Below are positions 26,301 to 36,333 of a DNA stretch of 64,000 bases, in pieces. This DNA is from Cannabis sativa (taxonomy: Eukaryota > Streptophyta > Magnoliopsida > Rosales > Cannabaceae). How positions within the stretch are numbered: the stretch's first letter is position 1; each line of letters opens with the position of its first letter. The stretch covers positions 31,979,323-32,043,322 of the forward strand of contig NC_083602.1 in NCBI RefSeq assembly GCF_029168945.1, read 5' to 3'. A model generated the notes under the pieces. That model did no database searches and was not told the DNA's origin. It worked only from the letters and a program-made list of their open reading frames with translations. The position numbers and the translations under genes are program-made.

Positions 26301-26410
26301 TTGCTACAGAAAATCCAACAACAAAAGAATCTGAGTATCCTTTAAATTCAATCACTGATCCAATACAGAGGGAACCATCCTTCAGATCTCATCCTTGGAA
26401 ACTTGGATGA
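23393..26410 (+). CDS. Element 3 Gag-protease-integrase ORF, 1005 codons
   Basis: From ATG 23393 the frame encodes a Gag with SNYPYWKVRMRAFI and the UBN2 part, two CCHC knuckles (CRECEGFGHTQSEC and CHFCGVKGHIRPKC), a protease (WYFDSGCSKHMTG), GAG-pre-integrase (LWHEKLGHIHFKN, CGPCQLGKQ) and an integrase core (MDLMGP, RSDHGKEF, NGVVERKNRTLAEMARVM). After HKTPYEIWK the usual integrase C-terminal block is absent, and the frame passes straight into an acidic linker (about 26215-26330), which implies an internal deletion. A run of three G at 26370-26372 then throws the frame off before reverse transcriptase. The start was chosen as the first ATG after the leader that begins the Gag similarity. Confidence 0.92.
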   Translation: MSLFAEGSSISRPPLLNESNYPYWKVRMRAFIKSQDEKAWRAILTGWSQPTENDEKGNTQVKSELSWTTEDEKLSGYNNKALHAIFNGVGEGFIKLISSCESAKEAWEILQIQFEGTADVKRSRFTMLQTRFDELRMSDTETLNDFYERLSDISNEFFALGEKLDESVLVRKIVRVLPDRFDTKLLAMEEAKDFGKMKVEELMGSLRTFELNQQIKKKSKQNLSNEKSKGIAFNASENIVSDDENDDEMVLLAKNFQKFLKSGGNKKFFSKNPKGNISGNIPSKPFPSNNKKGIKCRECEGFGHTQSECANTLKKNKKGLNVTWSDDSESSEDEKEKVVLTSVLSRNLQEKGKSICLNNILINDNKEESRSESDESEIDEDSMIESYKVMFGKWLETSAENRSLVKDNKILCNNINELEDKLKCHVNQLSLKESKIISLTKEIDNIKKNVKMLNPGSTIFEKFKNPAKPIMSGPGYVPNQPVSNTTNSFVSGRTVSTSQVSVSTAKHSVVTEKKQHGKFDNFKGKGRRFIPICHFCGVKGHIRPKCITMHNMFKSNYIGNKHVLQKQKWVVKNKCLVGSTCFKTVASNMWYFDSGCSKHMTGEKEFLVNIRPMHCGEVTFGNGLTGKVIGMGTLKFEGLPKLKNVMLVEGLKANLLSISQICDQGYTQSFDSNHCYVYNILDEIVLQGLRSSDNCYTLTTQATCHSVIENVTDLWHEKLGHIHFKNLKKLSVSGIVRGLPKLGKESLGKCGPCQLGKQLKISHKSVPDVNTSRVLELLHMDLMGPIQVESLNGKRYIFVCVDDFSRFSWVDFLREKSDTFEAFQTLCLKLRVEKDCNIGKIVRIRSDHGKEFENTVYDEFCKANGISHEFSAPKTPPQNGVVERKNRTLAEMARVMLNSKKLTKRLWAEAINTACYTINRVFLRPGTHKTPYEIWKEEQIEDLLEKPAAEEKETDEASEAVVEVTVQESVATENPTTKESEYPLNSITDPIQREPSFRSHPWKLG

Positions 26411-27998
26411 GAGCATGGTTACAAGAAGAAAATATGCCAATATAATTCAATTTTTATGTTTTATTTCTTCTTTAGAACCTAAATCTGTAAAAGAAGCTTT
26501 AATGGATGAAGATTGGTTTTTAGCTATGCAGGATGAGCTTCATCAGTTTGTTCGAAACAAAGTCTGGAAAATGATTCCAAGACCACCGTTTGTGAACATC
26601 ATTGGAACCAAGTGGATCTTCAAAAATAAGAGTGATGAGTTTGGCACTATCATTCGAAACAAGGCAAGGTTGGTTGCCCAAGGATACACTCAAGTTGAGG
26701 GTGTTGACTTTGATGAAACATTTGCTCCAGTAGCTAGACTGGAATCGATCAGGTTACTTCTTTCCATAGCTTGCATTCTTGGTATTAAATTGTATCAAAT
26801 GGATGTCAAATCCGCTTTTTTGAATGGGCTGTTAAAAGAAGAAGTGTATGTGGAACAACCTAAAGGGTTTGAGGATCCACATTTTCCTGATCATGTTTAT
26901 AAGTTAGACGAGGCATTGTATGGTCTAAAACAAGCACCACGTGCTTGGTATGAGCGTCTAACTGAATTCTTGCTTTCTCATGATTACAAGAGAGAAAATG
27001 TTGATAAAACACTTTTCATCAAAAACATTAATTCTGATGTAAATGTTGCTCAAATATATGTTGATGATATTGTGTTTGGCTCTACCTCTAACTCTGAAGT
27101 GCAGGTTTTTGTTTCCCAAATGCAAAAGGAGTTCGAAATGAGTATGGTAGGTGAACTCACTTATTTTCTTGGACTTCAAGTGAAGCAATCAGATGAGGGA
27201 ACTTTTGTCACTCAAAGCAAGTATGCAAAGAATTTGGTGAAAAAGTTTGGCCTTGAAAAAGCCAAACATACCAACACTCCCATGAGCACTACTTTGAAAT
27301 TAAGCAAAGATGAACAAGGAGTAAAGGTAGATCAAACTTTGTATCGAAGTATGATAGGAAGTTTGCTTTATCTTACTGCTAGTCGTCCTGACATTTGCTA
27401 TAGTGTTGGTGTTTGTGCACGTTATCAGGCTAATCCCATGGAATCCCATCTTTCTGCTGTGAAAAGAATCATTCGCTATGTAAATAGCACTATTGATTTT
27501 GGGATTTGGTTTTCAAAAGACACTAATTCTAACCTTGTTTGTTTTAGTGATGCTGATTGGGCAGGTAATGCTGATGATAGAAAAAGTACTAGTGGTGGAT
27601 GTTTCTATCTTGGAAATAATTTGGTTTCATGGCATAGCAAGAAGCAAAACTCAATCTCTCTGTCCACCGCAGAGGCTGAGTACATTGCTGTGGGTAGTTG
27701 TTGTACCCAATTGTTATGGATGAAACAAATGATGGCAGATTATGGGTTTGATTTGAAAACTTTAACCATTTTTTGTGATAACACTAGTGCTATAAACATT
27801 TCTAAGAATCCTGTTCAACACTCTCGCACTAAGCACATAGACATTCGTCATCACTTTATTAGAGAGCTTGTGGAAAATAAAATTCTTGTCTTAGAATATG
27901 TTGAAACTAGCAAACAAATTGCAGATATTTTTACTAAAGCTCTTGACTCGGTCCGATTTATTTCTCTAAGGAAATCCTTAGGGGTTTGTACTGTTTAA
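26373..27998 (+). CDS. Element 3 reverse transcriptase-RNase H ORF
   Basis: The frame is open from 26373 to a TAA at 27996-27998. It begins in the linker before RT and has no start of its own, so it depended on the upstream frame. RT motifs are KWIFKNK, ARLVAQGYTQ, QMDVKSAFLNG, YGLKQAPRAWY and the active site IYVDDIVFGS. RNase H motifs are FSDADWAGNADDRKSTSG, STAEAEYIA, FCDNTSAIN, RTKHIDIRHHFI and IADIFTKAL. The domains look complete. One additional base upstream separates it from Gag-integrase, so it is not expected to be made now. Confidence 0.92.
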   Translation, partial: NHPSDLILGNLDESMVTRRKYANIIQFLCFISSLEPKSVKEALMDEDWFLAMQDELHQFVRNKVWKMIPRPPFVNIIGTKWIFKNKSDEFGTIIRNKARLVAQGYTQVEGVDFDETFAPVARLESIRLLLSIACILGIKLYQMDVKSAFLNGLLKEEVYVEQPKGFEDPHFPDHVYKLDEALYGLKQAPRAWYERLTEFLLSHDYKRENVDKTLFIKNINSDVNVAQIYVDDIVFGSTSNSEVQVFVSQMQKEFEMSMVGELTYFLGLQVKQSDEGTFVTQSKYAKNLVKKFGLEKAKHTNTPMSTTLKLSKDEQGVKVDQTLYRSMIGSLLYLTASRPDICYSVGVCARYQANPMESHLSAVKRIIRYVNSTIDFGIWFSKDTNSNLVCFSDADWAGNADDRKSTSGGCFYLGNNLVSWHSKKQNSISLSTAEAEYIAVGSCCTQLLWMKQMMADYGFDLKTLTIFCDNTSAINISKNPVQHSRTKHIDIRHHFIRELVENKILVLEYVETSKQIADIFTKALDSVRFISLRKSLGVCTV

Positions 27999-29496
27999 TG
28001 CTTTTATTTTTCCATAGTCCTTGATATTTGAGTTGTCTTAGAGTTCATAATGTCTTGTCTTTGTCCTAGAAGAAAATTTCAACCTTATAAGAATTTCAGT
28101 CATTATTTTATTGCTAATGTTGTAATATTATGATGTCATACAGTTTGTCGTAAAATTGTCCACTCCTCACAGAATATTCTGTGTTCATCAAACAAAGGTT
28201 ATGTAAGCTACCATTTTCGAATGATGTTGTTCAAAAAAACTGTGTGTTCAAGCTCCATTGGATGAATAGAGCTACCTATCTCAATGTGTGAAAGCCATCT
28301 CTGAGTAAGTTGGAACTATGTAATTAGGAGTTATGTAGAAGATACGCTACCATTGAAAAGGGCTACCATTGAGGTAGTGTGACAGCGTCTCCTATGGGTA
28401 CAATTTATCGAAAAAGTCTTTTTGACAAATTGGGCAATGTTCCCTCGCTTACACTTTCACACACTAATGCTTCGACACAAAGTTGTGGTAAAATTTGTTT
28501 ATTCTCGAAAATGGTGTTATAAAGCTATTACATACTGTTTGATGTGCTTTAATATTCTTGGTGATGGAGTCAATTTTTCCTGTGAACCGGTATGACCTCA
28601 TTCTATTACTTCATTAGTTTGATAAAATAATTTCTGATTATTCTTATGAGTTTGATTTTTTCATCAGGGACAAAGACAAATGGACATTGTGAATTCTAGT
28701 TGCAAAAATATCAAGGTTATTTTATTTTTCTGTCTTTTAATTAAAAAAAAAAAATATAACAAAAAAAAAAAAAAAAGGGGTTCGTGATCGAGTTGTCAAG
28801 TGAGCTTTGTTAAAAATTTTGTTATTTTTTTGTTATGTTTCATTATGTTCTTAGACACAATTTTTTGCTCTTAAGTGGTGATTAGTGTTTTTGTGTCTTG
28901 GAGTGTTCTCTTGTTCCTTATTTGCAATTTTTTTTTTTTTGGGGGGCATTTTTTGAAAAAATAAAAGAAAAAGGGGGGCATATTCTTTTTTCGAATTCTT
29001 TTTCGAATCCTTGTATATATTTTTTCTTTTATTTTTTTCATTTTATGGAAACATGTTTTAATTGTATTTATTTTAGAATGTTTCCTTTATTTGTGGAGAT
29101 TTGTCTTTTTGGTGTGTATAGGAAACTTGTAATTAAATAATTAATTATTTGTTGGTTTCCTTTTTGGTGGCAATTTCGGTTTTGGTAAGGGCCTTTAAAT
29201 TCTTAGATTTTGTGGGGATTGTTGGTTTCCTTTTTTCTTTTAAGGAAACATTGACCAAATTTTGAAAAAATTCTTTTGGTTTCCTTTTTTCCTCTTCACA
29301 CGTGGGTCAAAGGTAAGGAAGTTACCTTCCTTTTCAGTTTTTTTTTAAATTTGGGCATTTAAAATTGGAAGTTATATATTCTCAACTCCCCATTATCCCA
29401 CGATCACATCTCTCTCTTCTCTTTTCATTGTTTTCTCTCACAAGTCTAACATTGTTCAAAGTAAGAGGGTTTGTGTTCTAGGGTTTCAAAGAAAAA
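27999..29496 (+). other. Element 3 spacer between pol and the additional ORF
   Basis: No coding similarity is seen in about 1.5 kb. It includes A-runs near 28741-28777 and T/G-rich stretches near 28930-29050. Sireviruses commonly have a long spacer here. The segment just before 29497 (about 29400-29470) resembles a leader, with aacattgttcaaag preceding the ATG. Confidence 0.7.
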
Positions 29497-31182
29497 ATGG
29501 CCAAAACTAAGAATGCCCAACCATCCAAGAAGCCCATTCGTGGCTCTACTTCTGCTTCACCGGTGTCTCCGCCTGCGCCGCCTGCTCCAGCAACCGGAGC
29601 TTCTGGTTCGTCCTCTGCTCCGACGAAGTCTGCCAAGAAATCGAAGACCCAAGCTCGAAAATCAGTGGCAAAATTTTCATCTCCTCTTGTTGGTGCCTCG
29701 CCTATTGCTTCTCCAACACCTGGGTTGGGTGATCATGATGAATCCCATTCATCCGATCACACATAGTCGAAGTCCTCTTCTTCGAATGGAGCTCCTAATG
29801 TCGATCAAGCTTTGGTGACTTTGCCCACGGTGAGTTCTCGAACAAGGTCCAAGGTTTCCACTCATTCAAAGCCTCAAGTGGTTAAACCTAAAATTGCTTC
29901 CAAAGGGAAAAAGGTGGTTTCTTCATCTTCAAAGGGCAAAAATCTCAAGGAGAATCCCCCTTCGGTCTCTTCCTCGGATTCTGAACCAGAAGAAAGTGAG
30001 GAGGATCATGATTCAGAGGGCTTCTCCGATTCAAGTGAAGAATTTGTGCCCAAAGATCTTCCTGTTGTTGATGATTCTGGATCCGAGAGTGAAGAACCAG
30101 AAACTGAGCCTGTCACTACGTAACCGCTCCAAAGGCTCCCGCTCGTTCCAAAGAAGGACAAAGGAAAAAGGCCCATTGTCTCTAATCCTGTTCTTCCACA
30201 GAAAAGAAAGAGGCCCTCTGGTATTTCTCTTGATAACTTCAAGCCTCACTCTCATTATTTTTGTTATAATGATCATGCTAGAGATATGAAATTCTATGAG
30301 AATAGGAATTTTACTGTGGAGAAAAATTTTAATGTTATTGCTCATAAGCCTTTTGGAGTGTATAACATGTTGAAAGAAAGACAATGGGTAGATACCTTGA
30401 TCGGTTTTGATGGGTATGTGGATAGAATTGTGAAGGAATTTTATGCTAACATCACTGATGAGTTTCTCGATGAGGACTCTTTCATGTTTGGCAAAGTTTT
30501 TGTCAGAGGTCACTGGTATTCCTTTACTGTGAAGGATGTTGCTGAGGCTCTCAATTTTCCTATGGGAATTGAGCCAACTGATGTGGAGTTTGATCGTCAA
30601 AAGGTGTTCGGTTATCTCTCTGGTGATAATGAAATTGAACTCTCCGACACCATGCATATGTCTCAACTCACCTATCAACATGCTGCTCTTATGAGGTTTG
30701 CCCTATCCAATTGGTTTCCTTGCTCTAATCCGGTAAATGTTTCAAATGAACTTGCTTTCTTTTTGTATAAAGTTTCAATTGGTGCTAAAATTGATTTGGC
30801 TGACATGATTTGGGAGCAAATTGTCTCTCTTCGAAAGGGTAAGAAACCTAGGCTCAATCTCATTTTTCCTCACTTAATCTATAAAATTTTATCTGATCAA
30901 GAGGAATTGATTCTTGAGAATGAATCAATTGAGATGCCTGCTGTTGGAACCACTTTCAAAATTCCTGAGAAGCCTCCTCAAGGAAAAGCTGCTCAAAGAA
31001 AGGCTCGGTACCGCTTCCCCGGTCTTACAAATGATCCCGCCGTCGGATCTGCTTCCACTTCTGCTCCTACAGAAATGGCAGAATTCAACTTGCGTTTGGG
31101 AAGAATGGAGACCAGTCAGGCCTTGCTTCTTAGGAAGATGGACAGCATCATGAAATACTTCCGACCCAATGATGATGAATAG
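29497..31182 (+). pseudogene. Element 3 additional 3' ORF (putative plant transposon protein), two stops
   Basis: A single frame from ATG 29497 to TAG 31180-31182 (562 codons) is broken by TAG 29764-29766 and TAA 30121-30123. The N-terminal third is Ala/Pro/Ser/Lys-rich, followed by an acidic serine stretch (PEESEEDHDSEGFSDSSEE) and basic patches (KKDKGKR, QKRKRPS). The C-terminal part (30286-31182) holds VRGHWYSFTVKDVAEALNF and related segments of the putative plant transposon domain found in additional ORFs of Sirevirus and Athila elements. The C-terminal part ends in a heptad-like helix. The function of this protein is not established. I see no clear signal peptide or membrane span, so the label envelope-like rests on position only. 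Confidence 0.75.
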
Positions 31183-31624
31183 GTGGTTCAATCTTTTATC
31201 TTTTGCTTTTTATTAATGTTTATTTGAACTTGACTTTGTCCATGTTTGTTTTTGTTATCTTTGGCTCCTTGATAGACAAAAAGGGGGAGTAGTATTATTT
31301 TTTTTTGGATTCCTTGAACTGTTTGTTACAACTCTGGACCCTTGGTTTTAGGGGGAGTTGCTTGTTTGTGGTTTAACACTTTTCCGTTTAAAAAGTTGTT
31401 TGTGGTTTAACACTTTTCCATTTAAAAAGTTGTGTTCTTCGGTTTGCAAGCTTTTCCGTCCAAAAAAAGTTATATGTTTTATGTGTTAGAGAGCTTTCAT
31501 GCAGGGGGAGTATTTTCTATACTCTTGTATCTTTTAAAAAAGCTATTTGCTTTGGTTTCTAACACTTGATGCAGGTTTTCTCATAATAAAATGTTTTGTC
31601 AATCAAAGTGCCAAAGGGGGAGAT

Positions 31625-32847
31625 TGTTAATTCCATTTTTGGCATATTTAATTGACAAAAATATTTTATTATTTAATGTATATTTCGGCTGGCATATATT
31701 GATATGGTTTCCATATTTGTGTAAATCAAACTTGAAAGGAAAGTTGTCTAGCTTTCCTATTTTTGGAAAAAAGGTAAAAATGGTAAGTTTGGTTACCCAT
31801 TTCGTTTTTTATCTAACCAGCTGTTATTCTGATCTTGTGTTGAGTTTCCCATTTTCTAAGATCAGTTTCTGAAGAGAAAATCGGAGCTAGACTTTCCTTT
31901 TCTATAAAAGGAAAGTTGTCGTTACCGCCCACGATTCCGTATGTACGAAACGAAATTCCTGGATCGATTGAAGAATTATTTTAGGGAAGTTTCTAGTGGG
32001 TTGAGGTCTTGTTCAGACCGAATGTAAGCTGTCTATGAGATGTATATTCATTATAAATACATCTTATAGCTGCTAGGTTTTGTATCTCTTTCACACACTT
32101 AGAATTGCTTTCATATCTTAAGGAAAGAGTGTCTTTGTTTAGTACCTCTCTTGGTACCTCTCTTGTATCTTTGAATTTCATTCATATCTTTAGAATAGAG
32201 AGTCTTTGATTTGTAGAGAAGAGTTGTTCTACTCTTACTCTGTTTATTTGTTGTTTGTATTGTCTTGAGTCTGTATTCAAGTCTACAACGAAGAAGAACA
32301 TCAGTGCACCTTCGGGAGAAGGGTATTTACAAGCTTTCGGGAGATTGCTTTTGAAGTCTTGCATCGGGAGGATACAAGCACACAACCTTCGGGAGATGGT
32401 TGTATAGGCTTTCGGGAGATAGCCTTTAAGCCTTGAATCGGGAGGATTCAAGCACTCTTCAAGGTGATCGAAGGGAGTTCGAGCTCTTGGAGTTTTATCA
32501 AGATTCGGTTAGTAGGTGGAATACATCAAGCTTGCGGCATACAATAAGAGGGAGTCTATTTATGCATAAGTCAATTACTTTGTATTTTTGATACCGATCT
32601 AATGAATCTTATCTCTGGGCGTGGCCCCGTGGACTAGTAACAATCTGAAAGGATTGTTGAAACCACGTACAAAAATCTTGTGTGTTTTTACTTTTATGCA
32701 CTGTTTGTTTTTCTGGGTTTCTCTGGAGTTACGGAGTTGCATTCTGTAACTACAGAAAACTGTTTTCAGTACCAGTTTTATTATTCCGCATTTAATTAAT
32801 CATTTAATTAAATAATCAAACTGGGAATATTAAAATACGGAATTTCA
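31625..32847 (+). repeat. Element 3 3' LTR, 1223 bp
   Basis: It is collinear with the 5' LTR and preceded by the polypurine tract in ccaaaggggg agat (31611-31624). The interval 31183-31610 before it is the element's 3' untranslated part, with several GGGGGAG tracts (about 31284, 31352, 31503) that could act as additional polypurine tracts. Confidence 0.94.
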
Positions 32848-32852
32848 AATTT

Positions 32853-34129
32853 TTTACATCAATTACATCATTTATAAAATCATGCATGAACTAGTAAATA
32901 ATATACATTCATAGTATGGTTATTCTTAAACTTAGTTTAAGGTAGGGTTCTAAAAAAAGCCCAACCAACATACTGGTTCCCAACTGAAAGACCGATTCCT
33001 AGAGATCAACCAGTCGACCGGTTCTTACAGGCTCCCCTGAACTAGTAGACCGATACAATGCAGGGAACCCCAAAAATGTCCTCCACAACTCAATTCGAGC
33101 CCAAACTCTACCATACTCTCTAGAACACTTGCATATACTATACTAAATCCATTTCAAGCAACAGAACACATCAAATAGCTCAGAAATTAAAAACACCCTT
33201 AGAGAGCCAACTTAGGCTCTCTAACTTCAAGTTTGAGTAATCCGTAGCACAACTAGCTAGCTATCTCAGCACAAAATCAACTAAAACAAACCTATCGTAA
33301 CCCCAGAATTCAAACCCAAACTAGCTGCACACTACAGAACCTCAAATCACTAAAATCATGCAATTAACCTATCTTGAGCTAAAGAAAACCATAAAGAAGA
33401 AGGCTAAGCATTATACCTTGAATTGGACCTCCTATTTCTGATTGAAAACTCTTTAATTGTAGCAAGGGTAGTTTAGTCATTTACCACTCCTGACAAATCC
33501 CCGATATCTCCAATGCCTAACAATAGTACCCCGCTATTGACATTCTAAATATACAAAACGTGACTCTCTAATGGCCCACGTTGCTTTCCACCGTTACCGA
33601 ACACAAGCACAGAAAACGCGAAATTCACATATATAGCATAATAATACATTTTGAATTTAAATAAATCTTCATAAACATGTAAATCATAATTAATAACTCA
33701 ATATTGTAATTAACCCTAATCATTTAATAATCCAAAATATTGATCTTAAGCGGTCATTAGAGTTATCATATACTATCTAATTTGAATGAGATCAACGGTA
33801 ATCGAGATCATTTAATTTTTTTTTTTAGTGCAAAACTTTTTATTTATTTATTATGCATAATTTGCTTTGACAAAGAACCGTAACTTTTCATTTGAATATT
33901 ATTTATTAATGCATGTATTATTTTATTGTTCACTATTATAATTACAACCTTAAAATTTTTATAGTGTATTCCATACATATTGTTTAAAACAAAAATTTTA
34001 AATTATTATATTATTGGTTGTATTGATTATGGTAGGATTAAATAAGTAGAAAATAAAAATATAAATTTCAAATTAAAAAAATAATTAATTGAAAATTATA
34101 ACTAGTCATAAGATAAATAAGTAAAAAAA
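32853..34129. other. Inner part of the 2-kb inverted-repeat element, gene-free
   Basis: No transposase or other ORF similarity is visible. A less AT-rich section at about 32940-33640 contains short CCGATC/ACCGGTTC repeats, and the rest is strongly AT-rich. Nothing else can be supported. Confidence 0.5.
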
Positions 34130-34335
34130 AAATTAAGTTTGAAGTTAGGTTTGGAGTTTGTTAGTTGAACTTGTAATTAATAATATTCAAAATTAATTAT
34201 AAATAAAAAAATGTATTAATTTTGGTGTAGTTTTCAAGAGTTGATGTGAGCCATTGGATTAAATCAATGGCTATAAATTACTATCCCTATTGATAGGTAA
34301 AAATTATAATACCTATTGTATTAGCTCCCTATAAT
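34130..34335 (-). repeat. Right terminal inverted repeat of the 2-kb element
   Basis: It is the inverted partner of 21530-21735, with the outer end at CTCCCTAT (about 34325-34332). Immediately outside, gaattcacaagtcaaagatc (34351-34370) matches the promoter of D near 59421-59446. Confidence 0.65.
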
Positions 34336-34497
34336 ATGTATATATAATATGAATTCACAAGTCAAAGATCTGTTGCTAGCGTTTACTTTAATAAATATCA
34401 TCATTAACAATGTTACTACAATGATATATCTAAAATTTTCAGATCAAAGTTGATCTATTAATGCTAGTAATATAAATATAAAACCTGCATTAATAAG

Positions 34498-34708
34498 GTA
34501 CGTACACTAATTTCTCTTGAGTATTTACATATATATATAATATATATTGATCTGGTTTGACCTTGATCATTTTGTGGCTCTGTTTCTATTAATAATGTTA
34601 TATTTAATGATATAAATTCACTCAAAATTATTTTTTTTTTCACTTGTTATTATATCTTTCTATATTTCTATTTTGGATTTTGAAATTCATGTTCTTGTTC
34701 TTACTCAG
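34498..34708 (+). other. Pseudogene B 5'-UTR intron
   Basis: A donor AATAAG|GTACGT and an acceptor TTGTTCTTACTCAG enclose 211 bp upstream of the ATG. The paralogue D has the same arrangement (AACAAG|GTATAT to TTGTTCTTACTCAG, 59534-59839), and the sequence on both sides is conserved. The intron is inferred from this conservation. Confidence 0.6.
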
Positions 34709-34784
34709 ATTGCAGTTATTCCCCTCCTCTTATATGATGTTTTTAGCCATTATAATCACTTGAAGCAGAGAAAAGTAATAATAT

Positions 34785-35418
34785 ATGGAGTTGGTTTCTT
34801 TTACGGTTACCTTCTTAGTTGTTTTGAGTCTCTTTTCTCCGTATAGAACAACTTTTGTTGTGGTTGATACCATTAGAAAATCTGATATTATGAGAGATAA
34901 TAACAACACAGCTTTATTGGTATCCAAAGAAGGAATGTTTGGACTAGGATTCTTTACTCCATCAGCTAGTTCATCAAAGAATCGTTACCTGGGAATTTGG
35001 TACAACAACATTACTGGTAACCAAACTGTTGTTTGGGTTGCAAACCGATGTGAACCGATCAAGGATTCATCTGGCTTGTTGAGTATAAACAACAAAGGAG
35101 ATCTTGTGCTTTTTTCTGGACAGAGTAATAACAGAGTGCTTGTTTGGTCTTCAAACTCGTCGAAACAAGCTCAGGAACCACTAGTTCAGCTCTTGGATAA
35201 TGGTAACTTGGTTTTGGGAGATGAGAAAGATGCAAACACAACAATTTTTTTATGGGAAAGCTTTGATTATCCTACTGATACAATGTTACCAGGAATGAAA
35301 TTGGGATGGGACTTGAGGCGACGTTTAAATAGGCGATTATCGTCGTGGAAGAGCTCTGATGATCCTTGTCATGGAGATTTCACTTATAGGATTGAGCTTG
35401 ATGAACCAAACCATACAT
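34785..35418 (+). pseudogene. Pseudogene B S-domain exon, 5' portion
   Basis: It encodes the signal peptide, then the B-lectin fold (LLVSKEGMFGLGFFTP, NRYLGIWYNNITG, VVWVANRCEPI, LVQLLDNGNLVLGD) and LWESFDYPTDTMLPGMKLGW. The frame is intact up to the copia at 35419 and reads eight foreign residues into the LTR before a stop. The start was chosen because the signal peptide begins there and D starts at the same aligned position. Confidence 0.92.
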
Positions 35419-35950
35419 TGTTAAACTTTCTACAGATTATGAGCTAACAAAAATACATTAAATGCTAATCTTTATTACTCATAATCATCAACCAAGATCA
35501 ATATTTATTTAGAGCATCAAATTCATAAATACACATACCTCCCAATCCATCCACATGAGTCATTTTGCTTTAATGCCTCCAACAAGAATCACCAACAAGT
35601 TCTCAAGATTGAACCCAAACCCTTAGAGCCACAATGTAGAGCAATCCCCTATTTTCTTATTACCATACACCTCAAAACCACTCTACCATCAATAACATAT
35701 ATATAAATACTCTCATACCCTTATAACCCTAAGGGGTTACTCACTAATAGGGCTTAAGTGGTCCTTTTATGGTATACTATAATTTAATGGGCCAATTTTA
35801 ATATAAAGGGTGCTCTCATGTGCCTCTAATACATAATTAATTTATCAACCATCTCATTATGGTTATGAACAAATATTGGGCACATAGTTAATGATTGTGT
35901 TTATGGTATTAAGCTTATGATTATATTAGTCCACAATATTAATTCTAACA
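35419..35950 (-). repeat. Element 4 left LTR (3' LTR in element sense), 532 bp
   Basis: On the plus strand it runs TGTTAAACTTTCTACAG to AATTCTAACA. It differs from the right LTR by only a handful of substitutions and small indels, for example TGTTAAAC against TGCTAAAC at the outer end. It holds a ccataaaaggacc motif on the minus strand (about 35762-35772), a possible TATA region. Confidence 0.92.
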
Positions 35951-36333
35951 TTCTCCCACTTGGACAATATAATTAATCACCATAACATTGTCTACCACAC
36001 ATAAGGTCACCAATTAAAAACATACATAGTATCATATCGACGGGATATATATATTATGTATGAATTGACCATGAAGATATTTTAATTCAATAACAATCAT
36101 TAACAATCAAACCAAACATGCATGAGGTACAACAAAAATTGAGACTATGCGCATTCATCTCCATTTGTACCTGTCACTTCAATAAACAACACATATATGC
36201 ATGTATATGTCAACAATAACTAGAAGTGACTACAATATCATTATGCATGTTCAAAAACGCAAATCATAAGCATTCCATGCAAGATACTAGCATGTTCAAT
36301 ACATAATAGAAAAACTCCCACTGAGCTGAACAG

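Larger units (their letters stand above)
22096..32847 (+). mobile_element. Element 3: Sirevirus-like Ty1/copia retrotransposon, 10.75 kb
   Basis: LTRs of 1.22 kb (22096-23319 and 31625-32847) start TGTTAATTCC and end GGAATTTCA, flanked by a perfect AATTT duplication (22091-22095 and 32848-32852). A tRNA-iMet primer site lies two bases after the 5' LTR, and the purine tract AAAGGGGGAGAT lies before the 3' LTR. Order is gag, protease, integrase, RT, RNase H, a 1.5-kb spacer, then an additional ORF. A long element with an extra 3' ORF and a two-knuckle Gag is typical of the Sirevirus (SIRE/Maximus) lineage. Breaks are one frameshift, a deletion after the integrase core and two stops in the last ORF. 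Confidence 0.94.
21530..34335. mobile_element. Non-autonomous inverted-repeat element (about 2 kb) carrying the Sirevirus
   Basis: Sequences at about 21530-21735 and 34130-34335 are inverted copies of each other. Both hold TTACCTATCAATAG, ATCCAATGGCTCA, AACTCTTGAAAA and TTCAACTAACAAACTC in the same order from their outer ends. Subtracting element 3 leaves an element of about 2.05 kb with roughly 205-bp terminal inverted repeats and no transposase, as in non-autonomous Mutator-like elements. Flanks at 21521 and 34337 both contain gtatata but give no exact 9-bp duplication. Sequences outside each end match neighbouring parts of the promoter of D. Confidence 0.6.

Noticed and set aside
26366..26376. 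Programmed frameshift between Gag-integrase and RT
   Set aside because: Copia elements make one polyprotein. The junction lacks a slippery heptamer, and the frame is restored by removal of a single G from a G run, so mutation or sequencing error is simpler.
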